Origin: Pseudomonas mendocina
GTDB taxonomy: Bacteria > Pseudomonadota > Gammaproteobacteria > Pseudomonadales > Pseudomonadaceae
NCBI RefSeq assembly: GCF_900636545.1
Contig: NZ_LR134290.1
Coordinates: 3,658,001 to 3,722,000 of the forward strand
DNA: 64,000 nt
Direction: 5' to 3'
A program made the position numbers and the translations under genes. Below are positions 1 through 8,792 of the stretch, piece after piece (positions within the stretch are counted from its first letter, which is position 1; each line of letters starts with the position of its first letter). Under the pieces are notes generated by a model. It did not search any database and was not told the origin of the DNA. It saw only the letters and a program-made list of their open reading frames with translations.

Positions 1-9
1 ACATGCCCA

Positions 10-1458
10 ATGTGGTCTGCAGCTGAATCCTTCTTCGAGCATCTAGCCGCCTTTGGTCCGCGCACGGCGCTGGCCGAGGATGGTCACGAACTCACCTATG
101 ACGGTCTGCTGGCAGCCGTGGCCAGCCGCAGCCGTCATCTGCGCGAGCTGGGCGCCCAGCGCGTGGCACTGGCGCTGGATAACGGTATCGACTGGATACT
201 GTGGGATCTGGCGGCGTTGCATGCCGGCCTGGTCTGCGTGCCGGTACCCGGGTTCTTCTCCGCCGATCAGCAACGCCATGTGCTCGACAGCGCCGGCATC
301 GATTGCCTGATCGGCGCCGGTGCACCCGGCTTCGCCACCGTCGAGAACGGCATTCATCGCCGCTCGGTGGCGCAACCGCCCGAGCTGCACGCCGGCACCT
401 GCAAGATCACCTACACCTCCGGCACCACCGGTCAGCCCAAGGGCGTGTGCCTGGATCTGGCCACGCAACTGGCGGTGGCCGACAGCCTGGTCAAGGCCAG
501 CGCCAGCCGCGAAGTGGAGCGCCATCTGTGCATCCTGCCGCTGGCGACCCTGCTGGAGAACATTGCTGGCGTCTACGCCCCGCTGCTGGCCGGTGCGCGC
601 GTGGAGTTGATGCCGATGGCACAGATCGGCCTGAGCGGCGCCAGTGGCTTCGACCTGATGCGCTTTCTGCAGGCGCTGCAAGCCGCCCAGCCGAACAGCC
701 TGATCCTGCTGCCGCAACTGCTACTGGCGCTGGTCAGCGCAGCCGAGCGCAAACTGCCGGTACCGGGCTCACTGCGCTTCGTCGCCGTCGGTGGCGGGCG
801 CGTCTCGGCCCAGTTGCTGCAGCGCGCCGATGCGCTGGGTCTGCCAATTTTCGAGGGCTACGGGCTGTCCGAGTGCGCCTCGGTGGTCTGCCTGAACACC
901 CCCGAGCAGCGCCATATCGGCAGCACCGGCAAACCGCTGGAGCATCTGCAGATCCGCCTGACGGATGACGGCGAGGTGCTGGTCAAGGGCGCGCGCATGC
1001 TCGGCTACATCGGCGACCCGGCGCCGCAAGGCGAGTGGCTGGGCACCGGCGACCTCGGTCATTTCGAGGACGGTTTCCTGGTGCTGCATGGGCGCAAGAA
1101 GCATCAGTTCATCACCGCCTATGGGCGCAACGTCAACCCGGAATGGGTCGAGTCCGAGTTGGTGCAACAGCTGCCTATCGCCCAGGCCTGGCTGCACGGC
1201 GAGGCGCTGCCGGCCAACGTCGCGGTGCTGGTGCCGCGCTTTCCCAACACCCCTGACGCGCAGTTGCAGGCGGCCGTGGACGCCGTCAATCACGGCCTGC
1301 CGGACTACGCCCGAGTGCACCACTGGCTGCGCGCCGATGCCCCCTTCAACGCGAGCAACGACCTGGCCACGGCCAACGGCCGCCTGCGCCGCACTGCCCT
1401 GTTCAATCATTACCAAGCCGCCATCGAAGCGTTGATGGCAGAAGGAGTACACGCATGA
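10..1458 (+). CDS. AMP-binding acyl-adenylating enzyme (acyl-CoA ligase-like)
   Basis: ANL-superfamily enzyme of 482 residues, expected to activate a carboxylic acid with ATP. The phosphate-binding motif YTSGTTGQPKG is at residues 135-145, YGLSE at 284-288, the ribose-binding Asp in GTGDLG at about 348, and the hinge region GRKK at about 361-364. The C-terminal position normally held by the catalytic Lys (NGKxxR) reads NGRLRR at 456-461, so that Lys is Arg. The protein is shorter than typical FadD (about 550). The ATG at 10 overlaps the end of a possible upstream frame (TGA at 24-26), suggesting it is inside an operon that starts before the window. It overlaps the next gene by 4 bp (ATGA). 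The acid used is unknown; the family call is firm. Confidence 0.85.
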   Translation: MWSAAESFFEHLAAFGPRTALAEDGHELTYDGLLAAVASRSRHLRELGAQRVALALDNGIDWILWDLAALHAGLVCVPVPGFFSADQQRHVLDSAGIDCLIGAGAPGFATVENGIHRRSVAQPPELHAGTCKITYTSGTTGQPKGVCLDLATQLAVADSLVKASASREVERHLCILPLATLLENIAGVYAPLLAGARVELMPMAQIGLSGASGFDLMRFLQALQAAQPNSLILLPQLLLALVSAAERKLPVPGSLRFVAVGGGRVSAQLLQRADALGLPIFEGYGLSECASVVCLNTPEQRHIGSTGKPLEHLQIRLTDDGEVLVKGARMLGYIGDPAPQGEWLGTGDLGHFEDGFLVLHGRKKHQFITAYGRNVNPEWVESELVQQLPIAQAWLHGEALPANVAVLVPRFPNTPDAQLQAAVDAVNHGLPDYARVHHWLRADAPFNASNDLATANGRLRRTALFNHYQAAIEALMAEGVHA

Positions 1459-2114
1459 GCTTCTACGAATCCCTGCTGGCTCAGACCCAGGCTGAACGCG
1501 ACTACCTGCTCGGCGCACCGATCATCCAGCAGGCCATGACCGGCCAGGTCGCCTTGCGCAGCTACATCGCCTTCCTCACCGAGGCCTACCACCACGTCAA
1601 GCACACCGTACCGCTGCTGATGGCCTGCGGCGCACGCCTGCCGGAACGTCTGGAATGGCTGCGCGAAGCCATCGCCGAGTACATCGAAGAGGAAACCGGG
1701 CACCAGGAGTGGGTGCTCAATGACATCGCCGCCTGCGGTGCGGACAAGGATGCGGTGCGCCATGGCACGCCGCACATGTCCACCGAACTGATGGTGGCCT
1801 ATGTCTACGACCGCATCGCCCGGCACAACCCGGTGAGCTTCTTCGGCATGGTCAACGTGCTCGAAGGCACCAGCATCGCCCTGGCCACCCAGGCCGCCGG
1901 CATCATCCAGGACAAGCTGCAACTGCCGAACAAGGCCTTCAGCTACCTCAACTCCCACGGCAGCCTGGACCTGGAGCACATCGAGTTCTTCAAGAAGCTG
2001 ATGAACCGCCTGGACAACGACGATGACAAGGCTGCTGTGGTGCACACCGCCAAGGTCGTCTACCGCCTGTATGGCGACATGTTCCGCAGCTTGCCGCTTG
2101 CCGGCGAGGAGTAA
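1455..2114 (+). CDS. TenA-fold / heme-oxygenase-like metal oxygenase (HDO-type)
   Basis: A 219-residue all-helical TenA/iron-containing redox enzyme family protein. Candidate metal ligands sit in three helices: Glu79 or Glu80 with His83 (EEETGH), Glu137 (VLEGTS), and Asp172 with His175 (DLEH). The early helix also has E43, H46, H47 and H50. This spacing is the kind seen in heme-oxygenase-like diiron oxygenases such as UndA, rather than in thiaminase TenA with its active-site Cys. Its coupling by ATGA overlap to an acyl-adenylating enzyme and closeness to an SDR suggest it acts on an activated or free fatty acid or a similar acid. UndA itself is longer (about 260 residues), so the reaction should not be assumed. 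Often annotated as a TenA transcriptional regulator, for which nothing here argues. Confidence 0.8.
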   Translation: MSFYESLLAQTQAERDYLLGAPIIQQAMTGQVALRSYIAFLTEAYHHVKHTVPLLMACGARLPERLEWLREAIAEYIEEETGHQEWVLNDIAACGADKDAVRHGTPHMSTELMVAYVYDRIARHNPVSFFGMVNVLEGTSIALATQAAGIIQDKLQLPNKAFSYLNSHGSLDLEHIEFFKKLMNRLDNDDDKAAVVHTAKVVYRLYGDMFRSLPLAGEE

Positions 2115-2118
2115 GGTC

Positions 2119-2910
2119 ATGCAACCGACGAATTGCCGTGCCCTGCTTACCGGCGCCAGTGGCGGTATCGGCCTGGCCCTGGCCCAACGTCTGGCCGATG
2201 AAGGCGCCCACCTGCTCCTAGTGGGCCGTCGTCTGGAGCCACTGCAAGCGCTCCTCAAGCGCTATCCGCAACAGATTCAGCTGGTCCAGGCCGATATCGG
2301 CACCCGCGCCGGGCGCGATGCGCTGGTGGCAGCGTCGCAGAATTTCGGCGGGCTGAACTGCCTGATCAACGCCGCCGGGGTCAACCGCTTTGGCCTGCTC
2401 GACCAACAGGACGAACAGCAGATCGCCGAGTTGATCGGCCTCAACGTCACCGCCACGCTGCAACTGACCCAGCGCCTGCTGCCGCTGCTGCGCGCCCAAC
2501 ACCGCGCACTGCTGATCAACGTCGGCTCCACTTTCGGCACCATCGGCTACCCGGGTTTCGCCGCCTACTGCGCCAGCAAGTTCGCCCTGCGCGGTTTCTC
2601 CGAAGCGCTGCGCCGCGAGCTGGCCGACACCAACGTTCGCGTCCTGTACTTCGCGCCACGCGCCACCCGCACGGCGATGAACGCCCCCAGTGTGGTGGCG
2701 ATGAACGACGAGCTGGGCGTGGCCATGGACGACCCGGAGAAAGTCGCGGCCGAATTGCTGCAAGCCATCCGTCACGAGCAGGAAGAACGCTACCTGGGCT
2801 GGCCGGAGCGCCTGTTCGTGCGCCTCAACGGCCTGCTGCCACGCGTGGTCGACCAGGCCCTGCGCAAGCAGCTGCCGATCATTCAACGCTTCGCCCGTCA
2901 TAAACACTGA
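2119..2910 (+). CDS. SDR family oxidoreductase
   Basis: Classical short-chain dehydrogenase of 263 residues. The nucleotide-binding motif TGASGGIG is at residues 11-18 and the catalytic triad is Ser137, Tyr150 and Lys154 (YCASK). The cofactor-specificity loop VGRR at about 35-38 has arginines, favouring NADP(H). The start chosen is the ATG at 2119, four bases after the stop of the oxygenase gene, preceded by GAGGAG; a longer in-frame start at 2023 would lie inside the upstream gene. The tail is extended and Arg/Leu rich. It probably reduces or oxidises an intermediate made by the two genes before it. Confidence 0.88.
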   Translation: MQPTNCRALLTGASGGIGLALAQRLADEGAHLLLVGRRLEPLQALLKRYPQQIQLVQADIGTRAGRDALVAASQNFGGLNCLINAAGVNRFGLLDQQDEQQIAELIGLNVTATLQLTQRLLPLLRAQHRALLINVGSTFGTIGYPGFAAYCASKFALRGFSEALRRELADTNVRVLYFAPRATRTAMNAPSVVAMNDELGVAMDDPEKVAAELLQAIRHEQEERYLGWPERLFVRLNGLLPRVVDQALRKQLPIIQRFARHKH

Positions 2911-2920
2911 GGACAACCCC

Positions 2921-3571
2921 GTGAACGCACTGCGTACCCTGATCATCGCCACGCTCGGTTTCGCCACCCTGCCCGCCTTCGCCCTCAGTGAAGGCGGCGA
3001 AGCGCAGCTGCACCAGTTACAGACGCGCTGGGCCGAGATCAACTACCAGACGCCGGAGAAACAACGCGAGGAGGCCTTCGCCAAGCTCGTGACACAGGCC
3101 GACGCGGCCCTGGCCAGCGAGCCAGAAGCCCCCGAGTTGCTGATCTGGCGTGGCATCATCCTCAGCACCGAGGCCGGCGCCAAAGGTGGCCTCGGCGCAC
3201 TGAGCCTGGTCAAGGAAGCCAAGGCCAGCCTGGAACAGGCGTTGGCCATAGACCCGCAAGCGCTGGCCGGTTCGGCCTACACCAGCCTCGGCAGCCTCTA
3301 CTACCAGGTACCAGGTTGGCCGATCGGCTTCGGCGACGACGAGAAGGCCGAGCAGATGCTCACACAGGCCCTGGCGATCAACCCGGACGGCCTCGACCCG
3401 AACTTTTTCTATGGCGACTACCTGCAGCGGCAGAAGCGCTACGAGGAATCGCGAGCTGCTCTGGAGAAAGCCCTGGCCGCCAAGGACCGTCCTGGCCGCG
3501 AATTGGCCGACAAGGGCCGCCGTGCAGAAGCCACGGCGCTTTTGCAGCAAGTCGAGCGTAAACTCCAGTAA
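2921..3571 (+). CDS. Exported TPR-repeat protein
   Basis: 216 residues with a Sec signal peptide (hydrophobic 4-15, likely cleavage after PAFA at 18-21) and helical repeats that look like TPRs, including the block around residues 85-170 (EQALAIDP and TQALAINP are matching repeat ends). The start is GTG at 2921, ten bases after the SDR stop. It is the last gene of the cassette and lies 27 bp before a two-component system. Such periplasmic TPR proteins usually act as scaffolds; no enzymatic motif is visible. Confidence 0.7.
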   Translation: MNALRTLIIATLGFATLPAFALSEGGEAQLHQLQTRWAEINYQTPEKQREEAFAKLVTQADAALASEPEAPELLIWRGIILSTEAGAKGGLGALSLVKEAKASLEQALAIDPQALAGSAYTSLGSLYYQVPGWPIGFGDDEKAEQMLTQALAINPDGLDPNFFYGDYLQRQKRYEESRAALEKALAAKDRPGRELADKGRRAEATALLQQVERKLQ

Positions 3572-3598
3572 CTCGGACGCATCCCTACAGGAGTTGCC

Positions 3599-4255
3599 AT
3601 GCGCATTCTTCTCGTCGAAGACGACCAGGCCCTGGGCGAAGGCATTCGCACCGCGCTGAAACCCGAAGGCTATACCGTGGACTGGCTGCAGGACGGCGCC
3701 AGCGCGCTGCATGCGCTGAGCCACGAGAGTTTCGAACTGGCCATTCTCGATCTGGGCCTGCCGCGCATGGATGGCCTGCAGGTGCTCAAGCACCTGCGTG
3801 CCGCGGCCAACCCGGTGCCGGTGCTGGTACTCACCGCACGCGATGCCACCAGTGACCGCATCGCCGGCCTCGATGCCGGTGCCGACGACTACCTGATCAA
3901 ACCCTTCGACGTCGCCGAACTCAAGGCGCGCCTGCGCGCCCTGCTGCGACGCAGCTTCCAGCGTCCGCAACCAGCCCTGGAATACCGCGGCATCCGCCTC
4001 GACCCGGCGAGCCAGGTGGTCGAGTACCAGGGCCAGACCATCAACCTGCCGCGCAAGGAATTCCTCTTGCTGCATGAGCTGCTGATCCAGCCTGGTCGCG
4101 TACTGACTCGCGACAAGCTGCAACAGGCCCTCTATGGCTGGGACGAGGAAGTGGAAAGCAACGCCCTGGAAGTGCACGTGCACCACCTGCGCAAGAAATT
4201 CTTTCCGGAGCTGATCCGCACCGTGCGCGGCGTCGGTTATCTGGTGGACAAATGA
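3599..4255 (+). CDS. OmpR/PhoB-family response regulator (QseB/PmrA-like)
   Basis: 218 residues. Receiver domain with acidic pocket Asp8/Asp9, phosphoacceptor Asp51 (LAILDLGLPRMDG), the LTARDA Thr and the IKPFD Lys; C-terminal winged helix ends with the usual HHLRKKF and RTVRGVGY motifs. It is preceded by AGGAG and overlaps the kinase gene by 4 bp (ATGA). Sequence style matches the QseB/PmrA group. Its target genes cannot be told from sequence; the small gene and the cassette on either side are candidates. Confidence 0.9.
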   Translation: MRILLVEDDQALGEGIRTALKPEGYTVDWLQDGASALHALSHESFELAILDLGLPRMDGLQVLKHLRAAANPVPVLVLTARDATSDRIAGLDAGADDYLIKPFDVAELKARLRALLRRSFQRPQPALEYRGIRLDPASQVVEYQGQTINLPRKEFLLLHELLIQPGRVLTRDKLQQALYGWDEEVESNALEVHVHHLRKKFFPELIRTVRGVGYLVDK

Positions 4256-5739
4256 GGCTGCTGAAAACCTTCGGCTCCATCCGTACCCGTCTACTGGTCC
4301 TGTTGCTGCTGTTGGTAGCGGGCAGCTTCGGGCTGATCAGCCACAAGATCTACAACGACTCCGTGCACGAAGTGCGCGAGCTGTTCGACGCCCAACTGTC
4401 GCAGACCGCGCGCCTGCTTATGGGCCTGGTGCGCCACGACCTCAGTGAAAGCGAACGGCGTGAGATGCAGGCCGTGCTCGATGAAGCCCTGTTGCTGCAC
4501 AGCGCACGCAACCCGGACAACCTGCTTGGCCACGAATATGAAGGCAAGCTGGCCTTCCAGATGCTCGACGACGATGGCGAGCTGCTGTTCCAGTCCGCTA
4601 GCGCCCCGCCCGGCCTGCTCAACGACATGATCCAGCAGCTCGGCCTGGTGCTACCCGATAACGATCAACCGATGCAGCAGCGCCTGGCGCAGTTGGCCCG
4701 TTACCTGATCGGCTATCACACCCTGAACATCGGCGAGCATCGCTGGCGGGTGTTCGTGCTGCATGACAGCCGCGACTACCACTGGGTGCTGGCGGGTGAA
4801 CGTGAAGACGTACGCGGCGAGCTGATCGACAAGATCGCTCAGCGTACCCTGCAGCCGTTATTGATCGGCCTGCCGATCGTCGGTCTGCTGCTGTGGCTGA
4901 CCGTTGGCTGGGGGCTGTATCCGCTCAAACGTATGGCCGATGCCATTCGCGGCCGCGCGCCGGACAACCTGGCGCCGCTGGTCTTTCCGCCGTTACCCAA
5001 CGAACTGGAGCCGATGGCAGCGGCGCTCAACCGCCTGCTGATGCAGGTCAACCAACTGCTGGAACAGGAAAAACGCTTTATCGCCGATGCGGCCCACGAG
5101 CTGCGCACGCCGCTCGCGGTACTGCGTATCCACGCGCAGAACGCGCTGGAGGCGCCGGACCCCGGTGATCGCGAGGAGGCCTTGCGACAGTTGGGCGGTG
5201 GTGTCGACCGTGCCACACGGGTGGTCGCCCAGCTGCTGACCCTGGCGCGCCTGGACCCCAACGGCATTCGCCTGAACATGGGCAATCTCGACCTGCTGGC
5301 CTTCCTGCGCAGTGAACTGGCCGAGCTGACGCCGCTGGCACTCAATCGCCGTCAGGAATTGATTCTCGAAGCGCAGGAGCCCGCCGACTATCACTTGCCA
5401 GCCGATGCTCCCAGCCTGGGTATCCTGCTGCAGAACCTGGTCAGCAATGCCGTGCAGTACACCCCGGCAGACGGCTGCATTCAGGTGCAACTGCAGGCCA
5501 CGCCACAGGAACTGGTACTGCAAGTGCTCGATAGTGGCCCCGGTGTACCGGTGGAACTGCGCGAGCGCCTGTTCGAGCGTTTCTTCCGTATCGGCGATGG
5601 CCAGGGCGCCGGGCTTGGCCTGTCCATCGTACGCCGCGTGGTGGAATTGCATCAGGGCAGCATCGCCCTCGATGAATCACCGCTCGGCGGGTTGCGCGTG
5701 AGCGTCAGGCTGCCTCGACGCCAAGCCAGCGGGGCCTGA
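4252..5739 (+). CDS. Sensor histidine kinase (QseC/PmrB-like)
   Basis: 495 residues. TM1 about 12-30, periplasmic sensor about 31-200, TM2 about 202-220, HAMP, then a DHp domain with His282 in AHELRTPLAVL and an HATPase domain with an N box (LLQNLVSNAVQYTP), G1 (DSGPGVP) and G2 (GAGLGLSIV). Overlaps the response regulator by 4 bp, the normal arrangement for a partner pair. The periplasmic domain has no recognisable ligand motif. Confidence 0.9.
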   Translation: MRLLKTFGSIRTRLLVLLLLLVAGSFGLISHKIYNDSVHEVRELFDAQLSQTARLLMGLVRHDLSESERREMQAVLDEALLLHSARNPDNLLGHEYEGKLAFQMLDDDGELLFQSASAPPGLLNDMIQQLGLVLPDNDQPMQQRLAQLARYLIGYHTLNIGEHRWRVFVLHDSRDYHWVLAGEREDVRGELIDKIAQRTLQPLLIGLPIVGLLLWLTVGWGLYPLKRMADAIRGRAPDNLAPLVFPPLPNELEPMAAALNRLLMQVNQLLEQEKRFIADAAHELRTPLAVLRIHAQNALEAPDPGDREEALRQLGGGVDRATRVVAQLLTLARLDPNGIRLNMGNLDLLAFLRSELAELTPLALNRRQELILEAQEPADYHLPADAPSLGILLQNLVSNAVQYTPADGCIQVQLQATPQELVLQVLDSGPGVPVELRERLFERFFRIGDGQGAGLGLSIVRRVVELHQGSIALDESPLGGLRVSVRLPRRQASGA

Positions 5740-5793
5740 CCGACGAAACATAGACACAGACAATTGAAGAAATAGAGACAATCCGTTTTATCA

Positions 5794-5812
5794 ATCGAAG
5801 CGCTTCTTCGAT
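5794..5812. repeat. Short inverted repeat upstream of small gene
   Basis: ATCGAAG and CTTCGAT form perfect 7-base arms around a 5-base centre. The string AAGCGCTTCTTC from this repeat occurs again at 5867-5878 inside the small gene downstream. It may be an operator or the stem of an attenuator; no T-run follows. Confidence 0.4.
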
Positions 5813-5854
5813 CATGCAGACCTGTTCAGCAACCCACTACAGGAGTAACGACAC

Positions 5855-5947
5855 ATGAGCCTGATCAAGCGCTTCTTCCAACCCGCCCAACCAGTCCAGC
5901 AGACAGCAAGCGTGCAGGAGCACCCGAATTTCTGGATGTACCAGTGA
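5855..5947 (+). CDS. Putative 30-residue small protein
   Basis: ATG at 5855 preceded by AGGAG at 5841-5845 (9-base spacing) opens a 30-codon frame starting MSLIKRFFQ and ending NFWMYQ, stopped by TGA. The product would be a basic amphipathic N-terminus, a Gln/Pro-rich middle and an aromatic tail; no family is recognised. It is the only frame between the sensor kinase and the convergent RHH gene, with a good ribosome-binding site, which is why it is listed. It could be a target of the two-component system. Expression is unproven. Confidence 0.4.
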   Translation: MSLIKRFFQPAQPVQQTASVQEHPNFWMYQ

Positions 5948-5948
5948 T

Positions 5949-6251
5949 TCAACCGGCCGCGCCGACCACTCGCAGCGGCACCTGACGTCCGGCCTTCTGC
6001 GCCAGGTAGCGGGTGCAGCTGACGCGCAGGAACGAGGCGAAGTTGACCACTTCGCCGCGAAAGTCCATGACCTCCTCGTACAGCTTGGCGATCAGCTGGT
6101 TGGTGGTCATGCCATCGACTTCGGCGATCTCGCGCAGAATGTCCCAGAACTGGTTCTCCAGACGCAGCGTGGTCACCACTCCGCGGATACGCAATGAACG
6201 CGAGCGCGACTCATACAGAATGGGGTCGGCCTTCACATAGAGTTCGCACAT
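5949..6251 (-). CDS. Ribbon-helix-helix domain protein
   Basis: 100 residues starting MCELYVKADP. The stretch RGVVTTLRLENQFWDIL followed by EIAEVDGMTTNQLIAKLYEE (about residues 23-60) has the beta-helix-helix pattern of RHH_4 (aryl-sulfate sulfotransferase-type ribbon-helix-helix) proteins, which bind DNA as dimers. Start set at 6251 because AGGAGA precedes it; the longer frame upstream has no such site. Its stop nearly abuts the end of the convergent small gene. Function beyond DNA binding is unknown. Confidence 0.8.
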   Translation of the reverse strand: MCELYVKADPILYESRSRSLRIRGVVTTLRLENQFWDILREIAEVDGMTTNQLIAKLYEEVMDFRGEVVNFASFLRVSCTRYLAQKAGRQVPLRVVGAAG

Positions 6252-6277
6252 CGGCTTGGTCTCCTCATGAGCGTCGC

Positions 6278-6327
6278 AGCCCGGATGCAGCCGGGTAAAT
6301 GATGCGCCTACGGATGGCATCCGGGCT
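6278..6327. repeat. REP-like palindromic repeat
   Basis: AGCCCGGATGC at 6278-6288 and GCATCCGGGCT at 6317-6327 are perfect 11-base inverted arms around a 28-base centre that itself contains GCCGGG and CGGATG. It fills the gap between the RHH gene and the stop of the DJ-1 gene. The CCCGGATGC/ATCCGGGCTAC style matches intergenic palindromes common in Pseudomonas genomes. It could also act as a terminator for the DJ-1 gene. Confidence 0.6.
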
Positions 6328-6334
6328 ACGTCGG

Positions 6335-6916
6335 TTACAGGCGAATTTCCGTGCCGAGTACCTTGAGAAACGCTGCCAGCCAGGCAGGATGCGCTGGCCA
6401 GGCCGGTGCAGTGACCAGCTTGCCCTGCACATGCGCCTGGTCGACCGCAATTTCCACGTACTTGCCCCCCGCCAGTGTCACCTCCGGCGCACAGGCAGGA
6501 TAGGCGCTGCATTCGCGCCCTTCCAGCACACCCGCGGCCGCCAGCAACTGGGCACCGTGGCAAACGGCGGCGATGGGTTTGTCGGCGCTGGCGAAGGCCT
6601 TGACCAGGGCGATCAGCTCGGCATTGAGGCGCAGGTATTCCGGCGCGCGGCCACCGGGAATGACCAGGGCGTCGTAATCCTCGGCACGTACCTTGGCGAA
6701 ATCGAAATTGAGCGCAAAATTGTGCCCCGGCTTCTCGCTGTAGGTCTGGTCGCCCTCGAAATCGTGAATGGCGGTGCGCACCGTCTGCCCGGTGACCTTG
6801 TCCGGGCAGACCGCATGCACGGTGTGGCCGACCATCTGCAGCGCCTGGAACGGCACCATGGTTTCGTAGTCCTCGGCGTAATCGCCGACCAGCATGAGAA
6901 TCTTCTTGGCAGCCAT
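6335..6916 (-). CDS. DJ-1/PfpI family protein
   Basis: 193 residues, start MAAKKILML at 6916 with a GGAGACG ribosome site; further upstream frame is not coding-like. Glutamine-amidotransferase-like fold with the nucleophile elbow [10 protein letters not shown] (Cys119, His120) and the early acidic motif DYAEDYE (residues 12-18). Members act as glyoxalases, chaperone-like stress proteins or peptidases; this one has the Glu/Cys/His set of the glyoxalase III/PfpI group. Single gene with its own promoter region. Confidence 0.87.
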   Translation of the reverse strand: MAAKKILMLVGDYAEDYETMVPFQALQMVGHTVHAVCPDKVTGQTVRTAIHDFEGDQTYSEKPGHNFALNFDFAKVRAEDYDALVIPGGRAPEYLRLNAELIALVKAFASADKPIAAVCHGAQLLAAAGVLEGRECSAYPACAPEVTLAGGKYVEIAVDQAHVQGKLVTAPAWPAHPAWLAAFLKVLGTEIRL

Positions 6917-7013
6917 GATCGTCTCCTGAAGGTAGGTGGAACGAACGCCATTATTCGCCCCTGTTTCTTCCGACAGGTAACAGCCGAGTACTACTCCCGC
7001 ACGCTGCTTGTGC

Positions 7014-7622
7014 TCAGATGCCGACCTTGTCCAGCGCCTCGCCGATCGAGCGCCAGAAACCGCGCTGCGGACGCTCCGGCTCCTGTTGACTGGCCGCAAC
7101 GCGGGCCATCGGCTGCACCTGGCGGGTCACCCCCAGCTCGGCCTGGGCCAGTTCAGCCGATACCAGTTGCAGGGGCCCATCGCCGCCACCTTCAAGCGCT
7201 CCGCCCATGGGCGGCGGGCCGTCTTCGTCGTAACGCAGGTAATAGGTGGCGCCAACGGCGGCGTCGAGGGTGAAGCTGGCGATCAGGGTGAAGTCGAACG
7301 GCCCGTCAGCCAGCAACGTCCAGAAACTGCCGACCAGTGGGCGGCGCATCTCCAGCTTGTAGCTGGCGGCATCGAACTCCAGTACCAGGTAACCATTGCT
7401 CGGCAGGCTGCCGATCAGTTGGTTGTCGAGAAACAGTCCGGGCGCCTCCAGTTCCTGGTCGGCCCAGTCGTTGCGCGGCCGATACAGGTAGACCAGCGCA
7501 TGGTTTTCGTCACTGAGGACGTGAGGAGCGAAGGCCTCCCCGTCCGTCGCACCAAAGAACGCTCCCGGAGTGGAACAGGCGGTAAGCAGGACGATAGGCA
7601 GCAACCACAGCAGACGGCGCAT
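7014..7622 (-). CDS. Putative lipoprotein, DUF2846-like
   Basis: 202 residues with a lipoprotein signal peptide (lipobox LTAC, Cys at residue 16). The first half carries the pattern [12 protein letters not shown] ... [29 protein letters not shown] seen in DUF2846-type outer-membrane lipoproteins, whose function is unknown. The C-terminal third is low complexity and polar. It lies alone between the DJ-1 gene and a strong shared terminator. Confidence 0.65.
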   Translation of the reverse strand: MRRLLWLLPIVLLTACSTPGAFFGATDGEAFAPHVLSDENHALVYLYRPRNDWADQELEAPGLFLDNQLIGSLPSNGYLVLEFDAASYKLEMRRPLVGSFWTLLADGPFDFTLIASFTLDAAVGATYYLRYDEDGPPPMGGALEGGGDGPLQLVSAELAQAELGVTRQVQPMARVAASQQEPERPQRGFWRSIGEALDKVGI

Positions 7623-7722
7623 CGATCATTCCTTTTATGGTTATGCGCCGAGCTTAGCGCCGCTGCGTGCCAGCATCACCCGACGAAAGTGCGGCCAGGC
7701 TCAGGATTATCAAGCAGTAACA

Positions 7723-7754
7723 AAAAAGGGCCGACATAACTGTCGGCCCTTTTT
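7723..7754. terminator. Rho-independent terminator
   Basis: Perfect 14-base stem AAAAAGGGCCGACA / TGTCGGCCCTTTTT around TAAC. A-run and T-run on opposite sides make it able to work in both directions; it ends the minus-strand SDR gene. Confidence 0.92.
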
Positions 7755-7768
7755 CATCGGCTCATCGC

Positions 7769-8680
7769 TCAGAGCGCGTATTTCTGCAGGTTCGCCATCA
7801 TTTCCTTGAGCGCCTCGACGTTATCCGCCGGATGTGCAGCGCCCTCGAAATCACAGATGCGCTGCCACTGTGCGGCGACGTCCTCGGGACTGAAGCCGGC
7901 CTTGGGATCGAAGCCGGCGCCCAGACTGCGCTCCCAGCGCACCTTGCCGACCCAGCCACCGCCGACCTCGTACAGGCCACCGGTGTCCTGGCAAGCGGCG
8001 CTACCGAGGTACACCACCAGCGGGCTGACCAGCTCGGGCTTGAGTTGCTCGAACACCTGTGGCGGGATCAGCCCTTCGGTCATGCGTGTGGCGCCAGTCG
8101 GCGCGATGGCGTTGACCAGAATGTTGTTCTTGCGGCCTTCGATGGCCAGGGTGCGGGTCAGGCCGTAGAGGCCGAGCTTGGCCATGCCATAGTTGCTCTG
8201 GCCGAAGTTACCGTAGATACCGGAAGTGGACGAGGTGAAGATCACGCGGCCGAAGTTCTGTTCGCGCAGATGTGGCCAGGCGGCGTGAGTGGTCTTGTAG
8301 GCACCTTCGACGTGAACCTTGTAGACCAGGTCCCAGTCGGCGTCTTCCATCTTGTGAAAGCTCTTGTCGCGCAGGATGCCGGCGTTGTTGACCAGTACAT
8401 CGATACGACCGAAATGGTCGAGCGCGGTCTGTACGATCTTGTCGCCATCGGTGACCGAATCATGGTTGGCCACCGCGGTACCGCCAAAGGCGCGAATCTC
8501 TTCGACCACCTTGTCCGCAGCCGAGGCGTTGGCCCCTTCGCCGTGCGTACTGCCACCCAGATCGTTGACCACCACCTTGGCACCATGACGGGCGAACAGC
8601 AGCGCATGGGCACGGCCCAGGCCACCGCCAGCACCGGTGACTATGACCACTTGATCTTCGAAACGAATGGCATCGCTCAT
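7769..8680 (-). CDS. SDR oxidoreductase, 3-hydroxyacyl-CoA dehydrogenase-like
   Basis: 303 residues. TGAGGGLG at 15-22, VNDLGG at 38-43 (favouring NAD), NNAG at 98-101, and active-site Ser151, Tyr164, Lys168 (YGMAKLG). The sequence follows the dehydrogenase domain of peroxisomal multifunctional enzyme type 2 (HSD17B4-like), including the extended GSTHGEG insert and the C-terminal region after residue 240. Likely role is oxidation of a 3-hydroxyacyl-CoA. Isolated gene followed by a strong terminator. Confidence 0.85.
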   Translation of the reverse strand: MSDAIRFEDQVVIVTGAGGGLGRAHALLFARHGAKVVVNDLGGSTHGEGANASAADKVVEEIRAFGGTAVANHDSVTDGDKIVQTALDHFGRIDVLVNNAGILRDKSFHKMEDADWDLVYKVHVEGAYKTTHAAWPHLREQNFGRVIFTSSTSGIYGNFGQSNYGMAKLGLYGLTRTLAIEGRKNNILVNAIAPTGATRMTEGLIPPQVFEQLKPELVSPLVVYLGSAACQDTGGLYEVGGGWVGKVRWERSLGAGFDPKAGFSPEDVAAQWQRICDFEGAAHPADNVEALKEMMANLQKYAL

Positions 8681-8792
8681 CGACAGCTTCCTCGGGCAGG
8701 TTGTGAATACCCCCGAGTGTCAGGCAGCCCCGCTTGCTTCACAAGGCGCGCGGGGCCCCTGAATGACGGCCGATAATGCGACCTTATGCGCG

